A DNA stretch of 64,000 nt from Stutzerimonas stutzeri (lineage in GTDB: Bacteria > Pseudomonadota > Gammaproteobacteria > Pseudomonadales > Pseudomonadaceae): assembly GCF_000590475.1 (NCBI RefSeq), contig NZ_CP007441.1, forward strand, positions 1,573,231 through 1,637,230, written 5' to 3'. A program made the translations under genes and the position numbers. Every line of letters starts with the position of its first letter. The first letter of the stretch is position 1. This document shows positions 18,116 to 26,513 of this stretch, piece by piece. The notes beneath the pieces are model-generated. The model was not told where the DNA came from. It saw only the letters and a list, made by a program, of their open reading frames with translations, and did no database searches.

Positions 18116-19139
18116 GGAGGTCGATCTTCACGTCCACCGACATGCCGGGACGGATGCGGCCCTTGAGCGGGTTGTCGCCAGCAAAGGTCAGCTTGACCGG
18201 GATGCGCTGGACCACCTTGGTGAAGTTGCCGGTGGCGTTGTCTGGCGGCAGCAGGCTGAACTGGGCACCCGAGGCCGGCGAGAGGCTTTCGACGCGACCT
18301 TCGATAGGCGTATCGGGAAAGGTGTCGAACGTCAGCTCGGCGCCCTGACCGACCTGCACGCGGCCAATCTGGGTTTCCTTGAAATTGGCCTGCACCCAGA
18401 TGTCCTCGTCCGGGACGATCGACATCAGGTAGGCGCCGACCGGGACATACTGTCCATTGCGAGCAGAGCGCTGGCCGACGATGCCGCTGATGGGCGAGCG
18501 GATTTCGGTGCGATCGACGTTCAGTTCGGCTCGCTCGATTTCCGCACGTGCGCCGTCGATCTGCGCCTGCAGACGTTCGATATCGGCTTGCAGGCTGTCG
18601 ATCTGCTGGCGCTGGGCGGCCAGGTCGGCTTCGGCTTTCTCCCGCTGTGAACGAGCAACCTGGGCGTCGGCGGAGAGGGTGGTGACCCGTTCCTCAGAGA
18701 CAAACCCGGGTTTGCGCAGCGCTTCGACGCGCGACAGGTCGACCTGGCTGCGCTGGAGGTTTGCCTGTGCCGCGCCGAGCGACGCCTGGCTGGCAGCGAT
18801 CAGGCTGGATTGCTGCGCGAGGCGGCTACGGGCCTGGGCGAGCTCGGCTTCGCGGATCGCCAGATTGGCCCGCGCCTGGGCCAGCGCCAAGCGGAAGTCG
18901 CCAGGCTCCAAGGTCACCAGCAGATCGCCGGGCTTCACATGCTGGTTGTCCTGGACGTGGACCTGCTCGATCCGCGCCGCGAGCTGGCTGGAAATCCGGG
19001 TAATTTCGCCTTGTACATAGGCATTGTCGGTGTGCTCGTAGTGGCGACCGACGAAAAACCAATGGGCAAAAAAAGCGCCTGCGACCAGCAATAGCAGGGC
19101 GATAAAGATGAAGAGTCGGCGTTGCAGCTTGGCAGGCAT
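18105..19139 (-). CDS. emrA: HlyD/EmrA-family membrane fusion protein
   Basis: 344 residues. An N-terminal membrane anchor (RRLFIFIALLLLVAGAFFAHW) is followed by a biotinyl-lipoyl-like half (TDNAYVQGEITRISSQL), a long coiled-coil hairpin rich in Ala/Gln/Arg (about 90-190), and the barrel domains. It links the EmrB pump to an outer-membrane factor. ATG 19139 (MPAKLQ) is chosen because it places the anchor at the N-terminus; the open frame runs further upstream without a matching start. The gene is divergent from a LysR regulator, which probably controls it. Confidence 0.88.
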   Translation of the reverse strand: MPAKLQRRLFIFIALLLLVAGAFFAHWFFVGRHYEHTDNAYVQGEITRISSQLAARIEQVHVQDNQHVKPGDLLVTLEPGDFRLALAQARANLAIREAELAQARSRLAQQSSLIAASQASLGAAQANLQRSQVDLSRVEALRKPGFVSEERVTTLSADAQVARSQREKAEADLAAQRQQIDSLQADIERLQAQIDGARAEIERAELNVDRTEIRSPISGIVGQRSARNGQYVPVGAYLMSIVPDEDIWVQANFKETQIGRVQVGQGAELTFDTFPDTPIEGRVESLSPASGAQFSLLPPDNATGNFTKVVQRIPVKLTFAGDNPLKGRIRPGMSVDVKIDLRGR

Positions 19140-19242
19140 GTCGTCGCTCGTGACCGAAGGTGAGCCGGCCAATCTACCAGTGTTCCCGTTGCGAAATAAG
19201 CCGTTACAATCGCTAAACTTTGTTGCATGCAGGGAACAATCC

Positions 19243-20172
19243 GTGGGCCTCGACGACGCCTTGATCTTTACCCGGGTGGTCGAATGCCACAGCTTCACCC
19301 AAGCGGCCTCAAGCCTGGGTATGCAGAAGTCCACCGTGAGCCGACGGATCGTTCAGCTCGAGGAGCGGCTCGGTGTGCGGCTGATAAACCGCACCACGCG
19401 GCGTCTGCGCCTGACCGAGGTCGGTCAGGCCTACTACGAGCGTTGCCGGCAGATCATGCTCGATTTCGCCGAAGCCGAGCAGGTCGTCATGCAGCTGCAG
19501 CAGGCGCCGGCCGGGCTGCTGCGGATCTCCGCGCCGATCGAGTTCGGCCAATGGATTTTGGGTCGCGTGCTGGGTGACTTCATGCGGCTGTATCCGGACA
19601 TCAATGCCGAGGTCGAGCTGGCTTCGCGGTATGTCGATCCGGTTGAGGAGGGCGTTGATATCGTCATCTCGGTCGGACAACCGCAGGATTCCAGCCTGAT
19701 CGCGCGTAAGCTCTTCGAGACCCGTCGACGGCTTTGTGCGAGCCCGGCCTATCTGAGGCAACACGGCGTTCCTTCCTTGGTGGCCGACCTGGCCGGGCAT
19801 CGTGCGATCACTCTGTCGCGTGAACCGGTGCGTTATTGGCCGATACTCGAGCAGAACGTCAATTGCCGTCGTGTGCTGAGCTGCAACAACATCACCTTCG
19901 CCCGTGAAGCGGCGCTGGCCGGTGCCGGTATCGCGGTACTGCCTACCATGATCACCGATCAGGAGGTGCGTAATGGCGATCTGGTCGAGCTGCTGCCGGA
20001 CATTGAATTGCCGACCGGCGACGTCTATGCGGTCTATCCCTCGCGGCGTTTCCAGGCGATGAAAGTCAAAGCCTTTCTCGACTTCCTGATGCAATCATTG
20101 CCTGTCATGGACGGTCGCCTGGTGGAGCCGGTGGAGGCACGCCTGCTAACATCGCGCCTTTATACGCGCTGA
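19243..20172 (+). CDS. LysR-family regulator divergent from emrAB
   Basis: A 309-residue LTTR. The N-terminal winged HTH (IFTRVVECHSFTQAASSLGM, then KSTVSRRIVQLEERLG) is followed by a substrate-binding domain. GTG 19243 is chosen because AGGGAA lies about 8 bases upstream and the HTH then begins close to the N-terminus; the ATG at 19108 would lie inside emrA on the other strand. The 103-base divergent spacer should carry the shared operator. Activation or repression of the efflux genes in response to a small effector is inferred from layout only. Confidence 0.87.
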   Translation: MGLDDALIFTRVVECHSFTQAASSLGMQKSTVSRRIVQLEERLGVRLINRTTRRLRLTEVGQAYYERCRQIMLDFAEAEQVVMQLQQAPAGLLRISAPIEFGQWILGRVLGDFMRLYPDINAEVELASRYVDPVEEGVDIVISVGQPQDSSLIARKLFETRRRLCASPAYLRQHGVPSLVADLAGHRAITLSREPVRYWPILEQNVNCRRVLSCNNITFAREAALAGAGIAVLPTMITDQEVRNGDLVELLPDIELPTGDVYAVYPSRRFQAMKVKAFLDFLMQSLPVMDGRLVEPVEARLLTSRLYTR

Positions 20173-20235
20173 CTCAGCCGATCGCGCCGGCTATCGCAGC
20201 CGCCGTGTCTTCCTGTGCATTGATCCGAGAACATC

Positions 20236-21717
20236 ATGACCACCGTTCGCACCCGCATCGCACCCTCTCCCACTGGCGATCCGCACGTCGGCACCGCCTA
20301 CATCGCGTTGTTCAATCTCTGTTTCGCGCGTCAGCACGGCGGCCAGTTCATCCTCCGTATCGAGGACACCGACCAGCTGCGCTCTACGCGCGAATCGGAA
20401 CAGCAGATCTATGACGCGCTGCGCTGGCTGGGCATCGAGTGGGACGAGGGTCCGGACGTTGGAGGTCCGCATGGCCCGTATCGGCAGAGCGAGCGCGGCG
20501 AGATCTACAAGAAATATTCTGACGAGCTGGTCGACAAGGGCCACGCCTTCCCCTGTTTCTGCAGCGCCGAACGCCTGGATCAGGTGCGCGCCGAGCAGAT
20601 GGCCAACAAGGAAACGCCACGTTATGACGGGCATTGCATGCACATCGCGCCGCAAGAGGCGCAGCAGCGCATCGCCGCGGGCGAATCGCATGTAGTTCGC
20701 ATGAAGGTACCGAGCGAGGGCGTCTGTCAGGTCAATGACATGCTGCGCGGTATGGTCGAGATCGGCTGGGATCGCATGGACATGCAGGTACTGATGAAGG
20801 CCGATGGCCTGCCGACCTACTTCCTGGCCAACGTCGTCGACGACCACCTGATGGGCATCACCCATGTGCTGCGCGGAGAGGAGTGGCTGCCGTCGGCGCC
20901 CAAGTTGATCAAACTCTACGAGTACTTCGGTTGGGAACAGCCGCAGCTGTGCTACATGCCGCTGTTGCGCAACCCGGACAAGAGCAAGCTCTCCAAGCGC
21001 AAGAATCCGACCTCGGTGACTTTCTACGAGCGCATGGGCTTCATGCCCGAGGCGATGCTCAACTATCTGGGTCGCATGGGCTGGTCCATGCCGGACGAGC
21101 GCGAGAAATTCACGCTGGCCGAAATGATCGAGCACTTCGATATCAATCGCGTATCGCTGGGGGGGCCGATCTTCGATGTCGAGAAACTGTCGTGGCTCAA
21201 TGGCCAGTGGCTGCGCGAACTGTCGGTTGAACAGTTTGCCGCTGCCGTACAGAAATGGGCATTCAACCCCGACTACATGATGCAGATAGCGCCGCACGTG
21301 CAGCAGCGCGTCGAGACCTTCAGCCAGATCGCGCCGCTCGCCGGATTTTTCTTCTCCGGCGCGCTGAACTTGGACCCGGCGCTGTTCGAGCACAAGAAAC
21401 TCGATCCGACCCAGGTTCGTCAGGTGTTGCAATTGACGCTGTGGAAGCTCGAAGCGCTGCGGCAGTGGGACAAGGCGCGCATCACCGATTGCATCCAAGC
21501 CGTCGCGGCGCATCTGGAACTGAAGCTGCGCGATGTCATGCCGCTGATGTTCGCCTCGATCACTGGGCAGGCGAGTTCGGTCTCGGTGCTCGATGCCATG
21601 GAAATCATCGGCCCGGACCTGACCCGCTTCCGTTTGCGCCAGGCACTCGAACTGCTGGGTGGTGCCTCGAAGAAAGAAGTGAAGGAGTGGGAAAAGCTGT
21701 ACGCATCGATGGCCTGA
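20236..21717 (+). CDS. gltX: Glutamyl-tRNA synthetase
   Basis: 493 residues, class I synthetase. The HIGH-type motif is PSPTGDPHVGTAY near the N-terminus and the KMSKS-type motif is KSKLSKRK near residue 250. It charges tRNA-Glu, and two tRNA-Glu genes lie a few hundred bases downstream in the same direction, a familiar Pseudomonas arrangement. The start ATG 20236 is the family start (MTTVRTRIAPSPTG). Confidence 0.96.
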   Translation: MTTVRTRIAPSPTGDPHVGTAYIALFNLCFARQHGGQFILRIEDTDQLRSTRESEQQIYDALRWLGIEWDEGPDVGGPHGPYRQSERGEIYKKYSDELVDKGHAFPCFCSAERLDQVRAEQMANKETPRYDGHCMHIAPQEAQQRIAAGESHVVRMKVPSEGVCQVNDMLRGMVEIGWDRMDMQVLMKADGLPTYFLANVVDDHLMGITHVLRGEEWLPSAPKLIKLYEYFGWEQPQLCYMPLLRNPDKSKLSKRKNPTSVTFYERMGFMPEAMLNYLGRMGWSMPDEREKFTLAEMIEHFDINRVSLGGPIFDVEKLSWLNGQWLRELSVEQFAAAVQKWAFNPDYMMQIAPHVQQRVETFSQIAPLAGFFFSGALNLDPALFEHKKLDPTQVRQVLQLTLWKLEALRQWDKARITDCIQAVAAHLELKLRDVMPLMFASITGQASSVSVLDAMEIIGPDLTRFRLRQALELLGGASKKEVKEWEKLYASMA

Positions 21718-21837
21718 CCTGCGCTGGGTTGGCGGCAAGCGGTTGATACCGCTTCGTCAGGTTTGGCTGTCGCCACTCGTCGGCGGTAAGTATTTGTTCT
21801 GATGTCAGAAAATCTTCGAGCCGGAGCAAAAATATCG

Positions 21838-21866
21838 TTGACACTGTGCGGGACCGCACCTAATAT
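21838..21866 (+). promoter_or_regulatory. Strong promoter of the Ala-Glu tRNA array
   Basis: Consensus TTGACA (21838-21843), a 17-base spacer, and TAATAT (21861-21866), followed by a GCGCCCC discriminator. It has the same layout as the tRNA-Val/Asp promoter, consistent with growth-rate and ppGpp control. Confidence 0.9.
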
Positions 21867-21884
21867 GCGCCCCGTCCTCGAGAT

Positions 21885-21960
<76 letters not shown>

Positions 21961-22012
21961 AATCTCGATTGCCACACTGGTCGTTTCGACCAGTCGCCTT
22001 TGAAGGGCTTGC

Positions 22013-22088
22013 GTCCCCTTCGTCTAGTGGCCTAGGACACCGCCCTTTCACGGCGGTAACAGGGGTTCGAGTCCCCTAGGGGACGCCA
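22013..22088 (+). tRNA. tRNA-Glu (anticodon TTC), copy 1
   Basis: A 76-base cloverleaf with acceptor GTCCCCT/AGGGGAC, anticodon loop CTTTCAC (TTC) and an encoded CCA. It is charged by GltX encoded just upstream. Confidence 0.97.
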
Positions 22089-22138
22089 TTATTCAGATCG
22101 CGGCGCGTAAGCGGTGCGAGTCGGGAGACGTTAAATCC

Positions 22139-22214
<76 letters not shown>

Positions 22215-22261
22215 ATCCACGACAGAACGTAGCGGCTTACGGTTTGTTCATCGAAGGTTTC

Positions 22262-22337
22262 GTCCCCTTCGTCTAGTGGCCTAGGACACCGCCCTTTCAC
22301 GGCGGTAACAGGGGTTCGAGTCCCCTAGGGGACGCCA
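22262..22337 (+). tRNA. tRNA-Glu (anticodon TTC), copy 2
   Basis: Same 76 bases as the copy at 22013. It is the last gene of the array, with the terminator 24 bases downstream. Confidence 0.97.
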
Positions 22338-22361
22338 TTTTTTTTGCCCCTTTTGGGCATC

Positions 22362-22397
22362 AAAGGGTCATTTCTCACGAAATGACCCTTTTTGTTT
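22362..22397 (+). terminator. Terminator of the tRNA array
   Basis: AAAGGGTCATTTC pairs perfectly with GAAATGACCCTTT around TCAC and ends in TTTTTGTTTT. Confidence 0.92.
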
Positions 22398-22572
22398 TGG
22401 GCGCCATTTCAGTTGCTGCCGGCGTTGCTAAGTGATCTTCATCAGGCTGAAACGATGCGGAGTGCTGAATGGTTCGTCATAGATGATCGCCACGTACGTG
22501 ACATCCATTGGCGTCTGGCTTCCAATAGACCAGGACCGCAATCTGACGACGCACTGCACAGCGAGGGTAGGC

Positions 22573-23022
22573 ATGATCTGGGACCAGAGCGACGCGTTCA
22601 TCATCGATTTCACTGTCGAGGCCGAGCATATCGACGAGCTGGGCCACGCAAACAACGCGGTATACGTATCCTGGTTGGAGCGGTGCGCCTGGCAACACTC
22701 ACAGAGCCTGGGGCTGGGGTTGGAGGACTATCGCCGGCTGGATCGCGCCATGGCGGTACTCAGGCATGAAATCGATTACCTGGCAGCGGCCTATCAAGGC
22801 GACCGCCTGCAGCTGGCGACCTGGATCGTCGACTCCGATCAGCGATTGAAGATGAAACGTAATTTCCAGCTGGTCAGGTCCGGCGATGGCTGTACGCTGC
22901 TACGTGCGCAGACCACCTTCGTTTGCATCCAGCTGTCGACCGGGAAGCCCAAGCGGATGCCGGCGGAGTTCGTGGAGGGGTACGGCAAGGCCTTGATTCA
23001 GCCTTATCCCCTCGAGCACTAA
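22573..23022 (+). CDS. Acyl-CoA thioesterase (4HBT/YbgC-FadM family)
   Basis: A 149-residue single hot-dog domain protein. The catalytic region reads IDELGHANNAVYVSWLE, matching the D-x-x-G-H-x-N-N-x-x-Y signature of 4-hydroxybenzoyl-CoA thioesterase-like enzymes. ATG 22573 is chosen because upstream in-frame codons (from 22483) are unlike the family. Likely hydrolyses an acyl-CoA; the chain type is unknown. It stands alone after the tRNA array. Confidence 0.83.
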   Translation: MIWDQSDAFIIDFTVEAEHIDELGHANNAVYVSWLERCAWQHSQSLGLGLEDYRRLDRAMAVLRHEIDYLAAAYQGDRLQLATWIVDSDQRLKMKRNFQLVRSGDGCTLLRAQTTFVCIQLSTGKPKRMPAEFVEGYGKALIQPYPLEH

Positions 23023-23033
23023 CGCACCACAGA

Positions 23034-23312
23034 TCAACGCTGTTCCGGTTTGCTGGTATCGGCGTCGCGGCGCTCTTTGGCGTCTTCGCGCCAGTCATCT
23101 TGTACTTCGTTCTTCATTTTTTCGTCGATGGTTTTGCCGTCTTTCCCGACGTTGGCGGTATTGGCGCGCTGATGGGTCTCGCTCATGGCGCTGCCTTGAG
23201 TGTCGCCGGCAGCGCCGTGCGTGCCGTCATGCATATCGTCCTGATTGGCTATCGCGCTGGTTGCAATAATGCTGGCAAAGACTGCAGCGGCCAGGGGTAG
23301 AGGGGTTTTCAT
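23034..23312 (-). CDS. Small exported hydrophilic protein of unknown function
   Basis: 92 residues. A clear signal peptide (KTPLPLAAAVFASIIATSAIA) is followed by a highly charged mature part rich in Asp, Glu, Lys, Arg, Gln and Met/His (DDMHDGTHG; KMKNEVQDDWREDAKERRD). ATG 23312 has GAGGA 6-10 bases upstream; an in-frame TTG lies just before it. No domain is recognised. The mature part is probably disordered and periplasmic. The His/Met/Asp-rich start could bind metal, but this is a guess. Confidence 0.7.
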   Translation of the reverse strand: MKTPLPLAAAVFASIIATSAIANQDDMHDGTHGAAGDTQGSAMSETHQRANTANVGKDGKTIDEKMKNEVQDDWREDAKERRDADTSKPEQR

Positions 23313-23422
23313 AGGCAATCCTCGGCTGGTGGAATATGTTCAGATCTCTCTGATTCCGACTCGGCGTATGCAGGATTCGTTCGCCCAAAAGTGGTTTGGA
23401 CGTGCGCAGGTAGCTGGCGGGA

Positions 23423-23626
23423 TTATCGGTGGCCGACGGATCGTTCGGATATATCGGGCTGCACGTGGAAGCTGACCAGCATTCCATGCCTTACACGTGA
23501 CGTCTGGCCTGCCTGAGACAGCGTCAGAGGGTTCCGTGCGGTGATCACCGCCCCGGACGTCAGCAGTTCTTCGATATGTTTGCGTAGCGCATGAAACTGC
23601 CGCTTGTCGTCTCGATATTCCGGCAT
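23423..23626 (-). CDS. Small hypothetical protein
   Basis: 67 residues from ATG 23626 (MPEYRDDKRQFHALRKHIEE), preceded by CGGAG. It has an amphipathic, charged N-terminal helix followed by a shorter, beta-rich part (GAVITARNPLTL ... VRHGMLVSFHVQP). No signal peptide or known motif. Composition is reasonable for a real protein, and the frame is not antisense to any other gene. It may be a small soluble regulator or chaperone-like protein; function unknown. Confidence 0.5.
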   Translation of the reverse strand: MPEYRDDKRQFHALRKHIEELLTSGAVITARNPLTLSQAGQTSRVRHGMLVSFHVQPDISERSVGHR

Positions 23627-23830
23627 TGATGCGGCTCCGTCCGTGAAAGACGGACGGGATTCTAACAATCTTCAGCTGATTTACATATCAAAATGACATC
23701 ATTCGTTGTTGCAGAATAATGCCGTACTTCGGTGGCGATTCGGTCTCTGGCAATCTCCGAATGGTTGATTTGCCACGCCTTGGGTCCGTGCCGAACGTAT
23801 CTCGACAAATGGCTGCGTTGCGATCGGTAG

Positions 23831-24994
23831 ATGAACGATAATCACGCTCGCACCGTGGTTAGCGTTAAAAATTTGCAGTTATGTCAGAGCGGTGCCAATG
23901 AGCCGTATTCGGTGCAGAGCCAAGGAATCCCACCCGTTAACACTTCACGCAAAATCATCCATGTCGATTGCGACTGCTTCTACGCAGCCATCGAAATGCG
24001 TGACGACCCCAGCCTCGCGAATCGGCCCATCGCGGTAGGTGGGCTCGCCGATCGTCGTGGTGTCATAGCCACCTGCAATTACGAAGCACGTGCCTATGGA
24101 GTGCGCTCGGCAATGGCGTCGGGGCACGCGTTGAAGCTTTGCCCGGATCTGCTGATCCTGCGGCCCCGCATGGACGCCTACAAGGAAGCTTCGCGCGAGA
24201 TCCATGGGATCTTTCGGACCTATACCGATCTGATCGAACCCCTATCCCTCGATGAGGCCTACCTTGACGTGAGTGCCTGCAAGCATTTCGCCGGTAGCGC
24301 CACGCGTATTGCCCAGGATATCCGTCGACGGGTCTGGCAACAGCTGCGTATCACGGTGTCGGCGGGCGTTGCGCCAAACAAGTTTCTGGCCAAGATCGCC
24401 AGTGATTGGAAAAAGCCGGACGGGCTTTTCGTGATCACCCCGGATCAGGTTGACGACTTCGTGTTGGCACTGCCGGTCACCAAGCTGCATGGGGTCGGCC
24501 GAGTCACCGCTGACAAGCTGAAGCGGCTGGGCATTCACACCTGCGCTGATCTACGCACCTGGAAACGCCTGGATCTGGTTCGGGACTTCGGCTCGTTCGG
24601 TGAAAGGCTGTGGGGGCTGGCGCATGGAATCGACGAGCGTCTGGTTCAGATCGAGAGCCGGCGCCAATCGGTGAGCGTCGAGAACACCTACGATCGCGAC
24701 TTGCCGGACCTCGCGGCCTGCCTTGAGCGATTGCCCGAGCTGCTTGAAGAGCTCACCGGCAGGATGGGGCGACTTGATGGTGGCTATCGGCCGGGCAAAC
24801 CCTTCGTCAAGCTCAAATTCCACGACTTCACCCAGACGACCCTCGAACAGGCGGGGGCCGGCCTTGAGCTAGAGGATTATGCCGACCTTCTTGCTGGCGC
24901 CTTTGCGCGAGGCAAGCGCCCGGTGCGGCTGATTGGCGTCGGGGTTCGCTTGATCGACCTGCGCAGCGGTTTCGAGCAACTGCGCCTGTTCTAA
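23831..24994 (+). CDS. dinB: DNA polymerase IV (Y-family, DinB)
   Basis: A Y-family translesion polymerase. Catalytic carboxylates are in IIHVDCDCFYAAIE (Asp) and SLDEAYLDV (Asp-Glu); little-finger and thumb regions follow. The coordinates use the first ATG (387 residues), but the first 35 residues are unlike DinB. Relatives usually start as M-x-x-R-K-I-I-H. Here that position is a GTT codon at 23936, preceded by AAGGAA; the nearest standard alternative is GTG 23912. No LexA box of the CTGT-N8-ACAG type is visible upstream, which is unusual for an SOS polymerase. The polymerase identity is firm; the start is not. Confidence 0.92.
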   Translation: MNDNHARTVVSVKNLQLCQSGANEPYSVQSQGIPPVNTSRKIIHVDCDCFYAAIEMRDDPSLANRPIAVGGLADRRGVIATCNYEARAYGVRSAMASGHALKLCPDLLILRPRMDAYKEASREIHGIFRTYTDLIEPLSLDEAYLDVSACKHFAGSATRIAQDIRRRVWQQLRITVSAGVAPNKFLAKIASDWKKPDGLFVITPDQVDDFVLALPVTKLHGVGRVTADKLKRLGIHTCADLRTWKRLDLVRDFGSFGERLWGLAHGIDERLVQIESRRQSVSVENTYDRDLPDLAACLERLPELLEELTGRMGRLDGGYRPGKPFVKLKFHDFTQTTLEQAGAGLELEDYADLLAGAFARGKRPVRLIGVGVRLIDLRSGFEQLRLF

Positions 24995-25454
24995 GTCGTT
25001 CGTTGCGCGGGTTTGCCTTGGTCGATGTCGACTCCGGCATTTGCGAAGGCCCTGTTGAGCGATCTTCCGCGACGAAACCTACCGTCAGAAATAAGCAGGG
25101 CCGCTCACTGAGCGGCCCTCTGCTTGGGTGTAAAAGAGGGGATCCCTGGCCTGCCTGTACCAGGGCCCCCGAAACCGGTTACCTGGATATTTGCATGGGG
25201 CGTGCCAGTTTCGGAACGCTGGTTTGCCGCGCGGTGCCTGGCTGACTCATCGAGTGCGACTGAATGATCTTCCTGCAGCCACATGCCCAGTAGTTAGGCC
25301 GCCTGCACCGATTTGATTGGATCAGTAACGGGAACGTCGGAGGCAGCGCATCGACGCATCGAGCAGGGAGGGCGCGCGGGGCGCCCGGTTTTCTGCACTG
25401 TTTCAGTCTGTTTGAAGTGTTTGCGCTGGTTGCAATGCCCAGCTTTGGCGCAGC
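24995..25454. other. Gene-poor region after dinB
   Basis: 460 bases between convergent dinB and the META lipoprotein. It contains a long hairpin at 25093-25125: AAGCAG-GGCCGCTC pairs with GAGCGGCC-CTCTGCTT around ACT, with one unpaired base. That could terminate dinB, although no T-run follows. The rest shows no coding signal I can support; the short open frames have no ribosome binding site and no recognisable product. Confidence 0.5.
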
Positions 25455-25856
25455 TCAGTTCTGTTCCGGCCAGACGCGAAGCGGGGCACCGTCAGCGGGC
25501 CAGAAGCGCAGCTGATCGATCTTGGAAACGTCCCATCGCTCGACCTGTGATAGCAGCTCCAGGAACCGCTGCTCCTGCTTCATGATGTGTTCAGCGCACA
25601 TTTTCCTTGTGCTACCCACTTCGCTGAAGTGGATCTGTTGGTCGTCGAGCTGGTAATCGGCGAACCAGTGATTGCAACCGGCATTGCCATAGGCGCGGTC
25701 TTCGCTGAAGGTCAGCGAGACCGGATTGCGGCCGATTACGGGCTCGTCGCCAATCCATTCGGCGATGTAGGTGACATCGTGTTGAAGCGTGAGCGGTTCG
25801 ACTGAACAGCCGCTGACGGACAAGACGGCCACACCGGCCAGGGCCAGTCGTTTCAT
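25455..25856 (-). CDS. META-domain (HslJ-like) lipoprotein
   Basis: 133 residues. Signal peptide with lipobox (LSVSGC). A META/HslJ-like domain shows NPVSLTFSEDRAYGNAGCNHWFADY with the conserved G-x-x-G-C-N, and the C-terminal part ends LRVWPEQN. META proteins are small envelope proteins linked to stress or antibiotic tolerance (HslJ in E. coli), with no known catalysis. ATG 25856 is used because it overlaps the preceding gene as ATGA and has GAGG about 7 bases upstream. Confidence 0.78.
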   Translation of the reverse strand: MKRLALAGVAVLSVSGCSVEPLTLQHDVTYIAEWIGDEPVIGRNPVSLTFSEDRAYGNAGCNHWFADYQLDDQQIHFSEVGSTRKMCAEHIMKQEQRFLELLSQVERWDVSKIDQLRFWPADGAPLRVWPEQN

Positions 25857-26290
25857 TGCTTGCCCTCTTGGCAGGCCGGACACCGATGCTGGCCCGCGTC
25901 GTTCTTCCAGCCCAGCTCGGCGATACGCGCTTCGGCCGCCGGGGCGCGTGCGGCATTGCCTTTGGCGGCATCCACGGCGAATTCGAAATCGAGCTGTTTA
26001 CCGCAGCCGTCGCAGTCGACCTGCCAATTGAGGATCGCCAGTTCGCGAAAGACCGGTCCGTTCGCCACGGCCATCCATTGTCCCGGCGGATTGATCAAAT
26101 GGCGAACCTTGTCTACGGCCAGGCGCTGGGAAAGGTCCCGGCTGCCTTTGAGCGTGACGATCAGAACGTCGCCGGCGCGTACGTTGCCGCCATTGCCGGT
26201 GACTTGGTAGCGGCCCGGTGCCAAGGCGCGGCATTCGGTCAGTGTGTGTCCGGGGTTGAGCAGGGTGTAGCGAAAATCGTGTTCGGCCAT
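25853..26290 (-). CDS. Hypothetical protein with C-terminal zinc-ribbon-like cysteines
   Basis: 145 residues. The N-terminal half is beta-rich (GRYQVTGNGGNVRAGDVLIVTLKGS). The C-terminal half has two CxxC pairs (CDGCGK and CPAC) about 55 residues apart, suggesting a structural zinc site. Translationally coupled to the META lipoprotein by an ATGA overlap. No catalytic motif recognised. ATG 26290 is preferred to the upstream in-frame ATG at 26344, which lacks a ribosome binding site. Confidence 0.65.
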   Translation of the reverse strand: MAEHDFRYTLLNPGHTLTECRALAPGRYQVTGNGGNVRAGDVLIVTLKGSRDLSQRLAVDKVRHLINPPGQWMAVANGPVFRELAILNWQVDCDGCGKQLDFEFAVDAAKGNAARAPAAEARIAELGWKNDAGQHRCPACQEGKQ

Positions 26291-26440
26291 GACTCGCGAT
26301 CGATTGGAGTGAGGGGGGAATTGCGCGGGGGGCAATGCTAGCACGGCGGCGAGCTGGAGGTACCTGAGGCGGGTGAAGCGAGATAAGCGTTGCGATATGT
26401 CGGTATCGAACGCGTTTGCTTGTGCTTGAAGATTTCGGTG

Positions 26441-26461
26441 CTTGCCGGGGTTACCGGCAAG
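26441..26461. terminator. Hairpin in the dienelactone hydrolase/zinc-ribbon gene gap
   Basis: CTTGCCGG pairs with CCGGCAAG around GGTTA. It lies downstream of the hydrolase gene (minus strand). On that strand the bases after it are not T-rich, so termination is uncertain. Confidence 0.4.
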
Positions 26462-26513
26462 CTTGATCCGAAAAGGGCGTTATCGCCACTAGGCACGACG
26501 CAGGCGGCGGCCG

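Noticed and set aside
17006..18166. 386-codon plus-strand frame opposite emrB
   Set aside because: Antisense to a clear transporter gene; low-complexity Gln/His/Asp-rich product without a ribosome binding site.
25003..25245. 80-codon plus-strand frame after dinB
   Set aside because: It runs through the 33-base hairpin, lacks a ribosome binding site and shows no domain.
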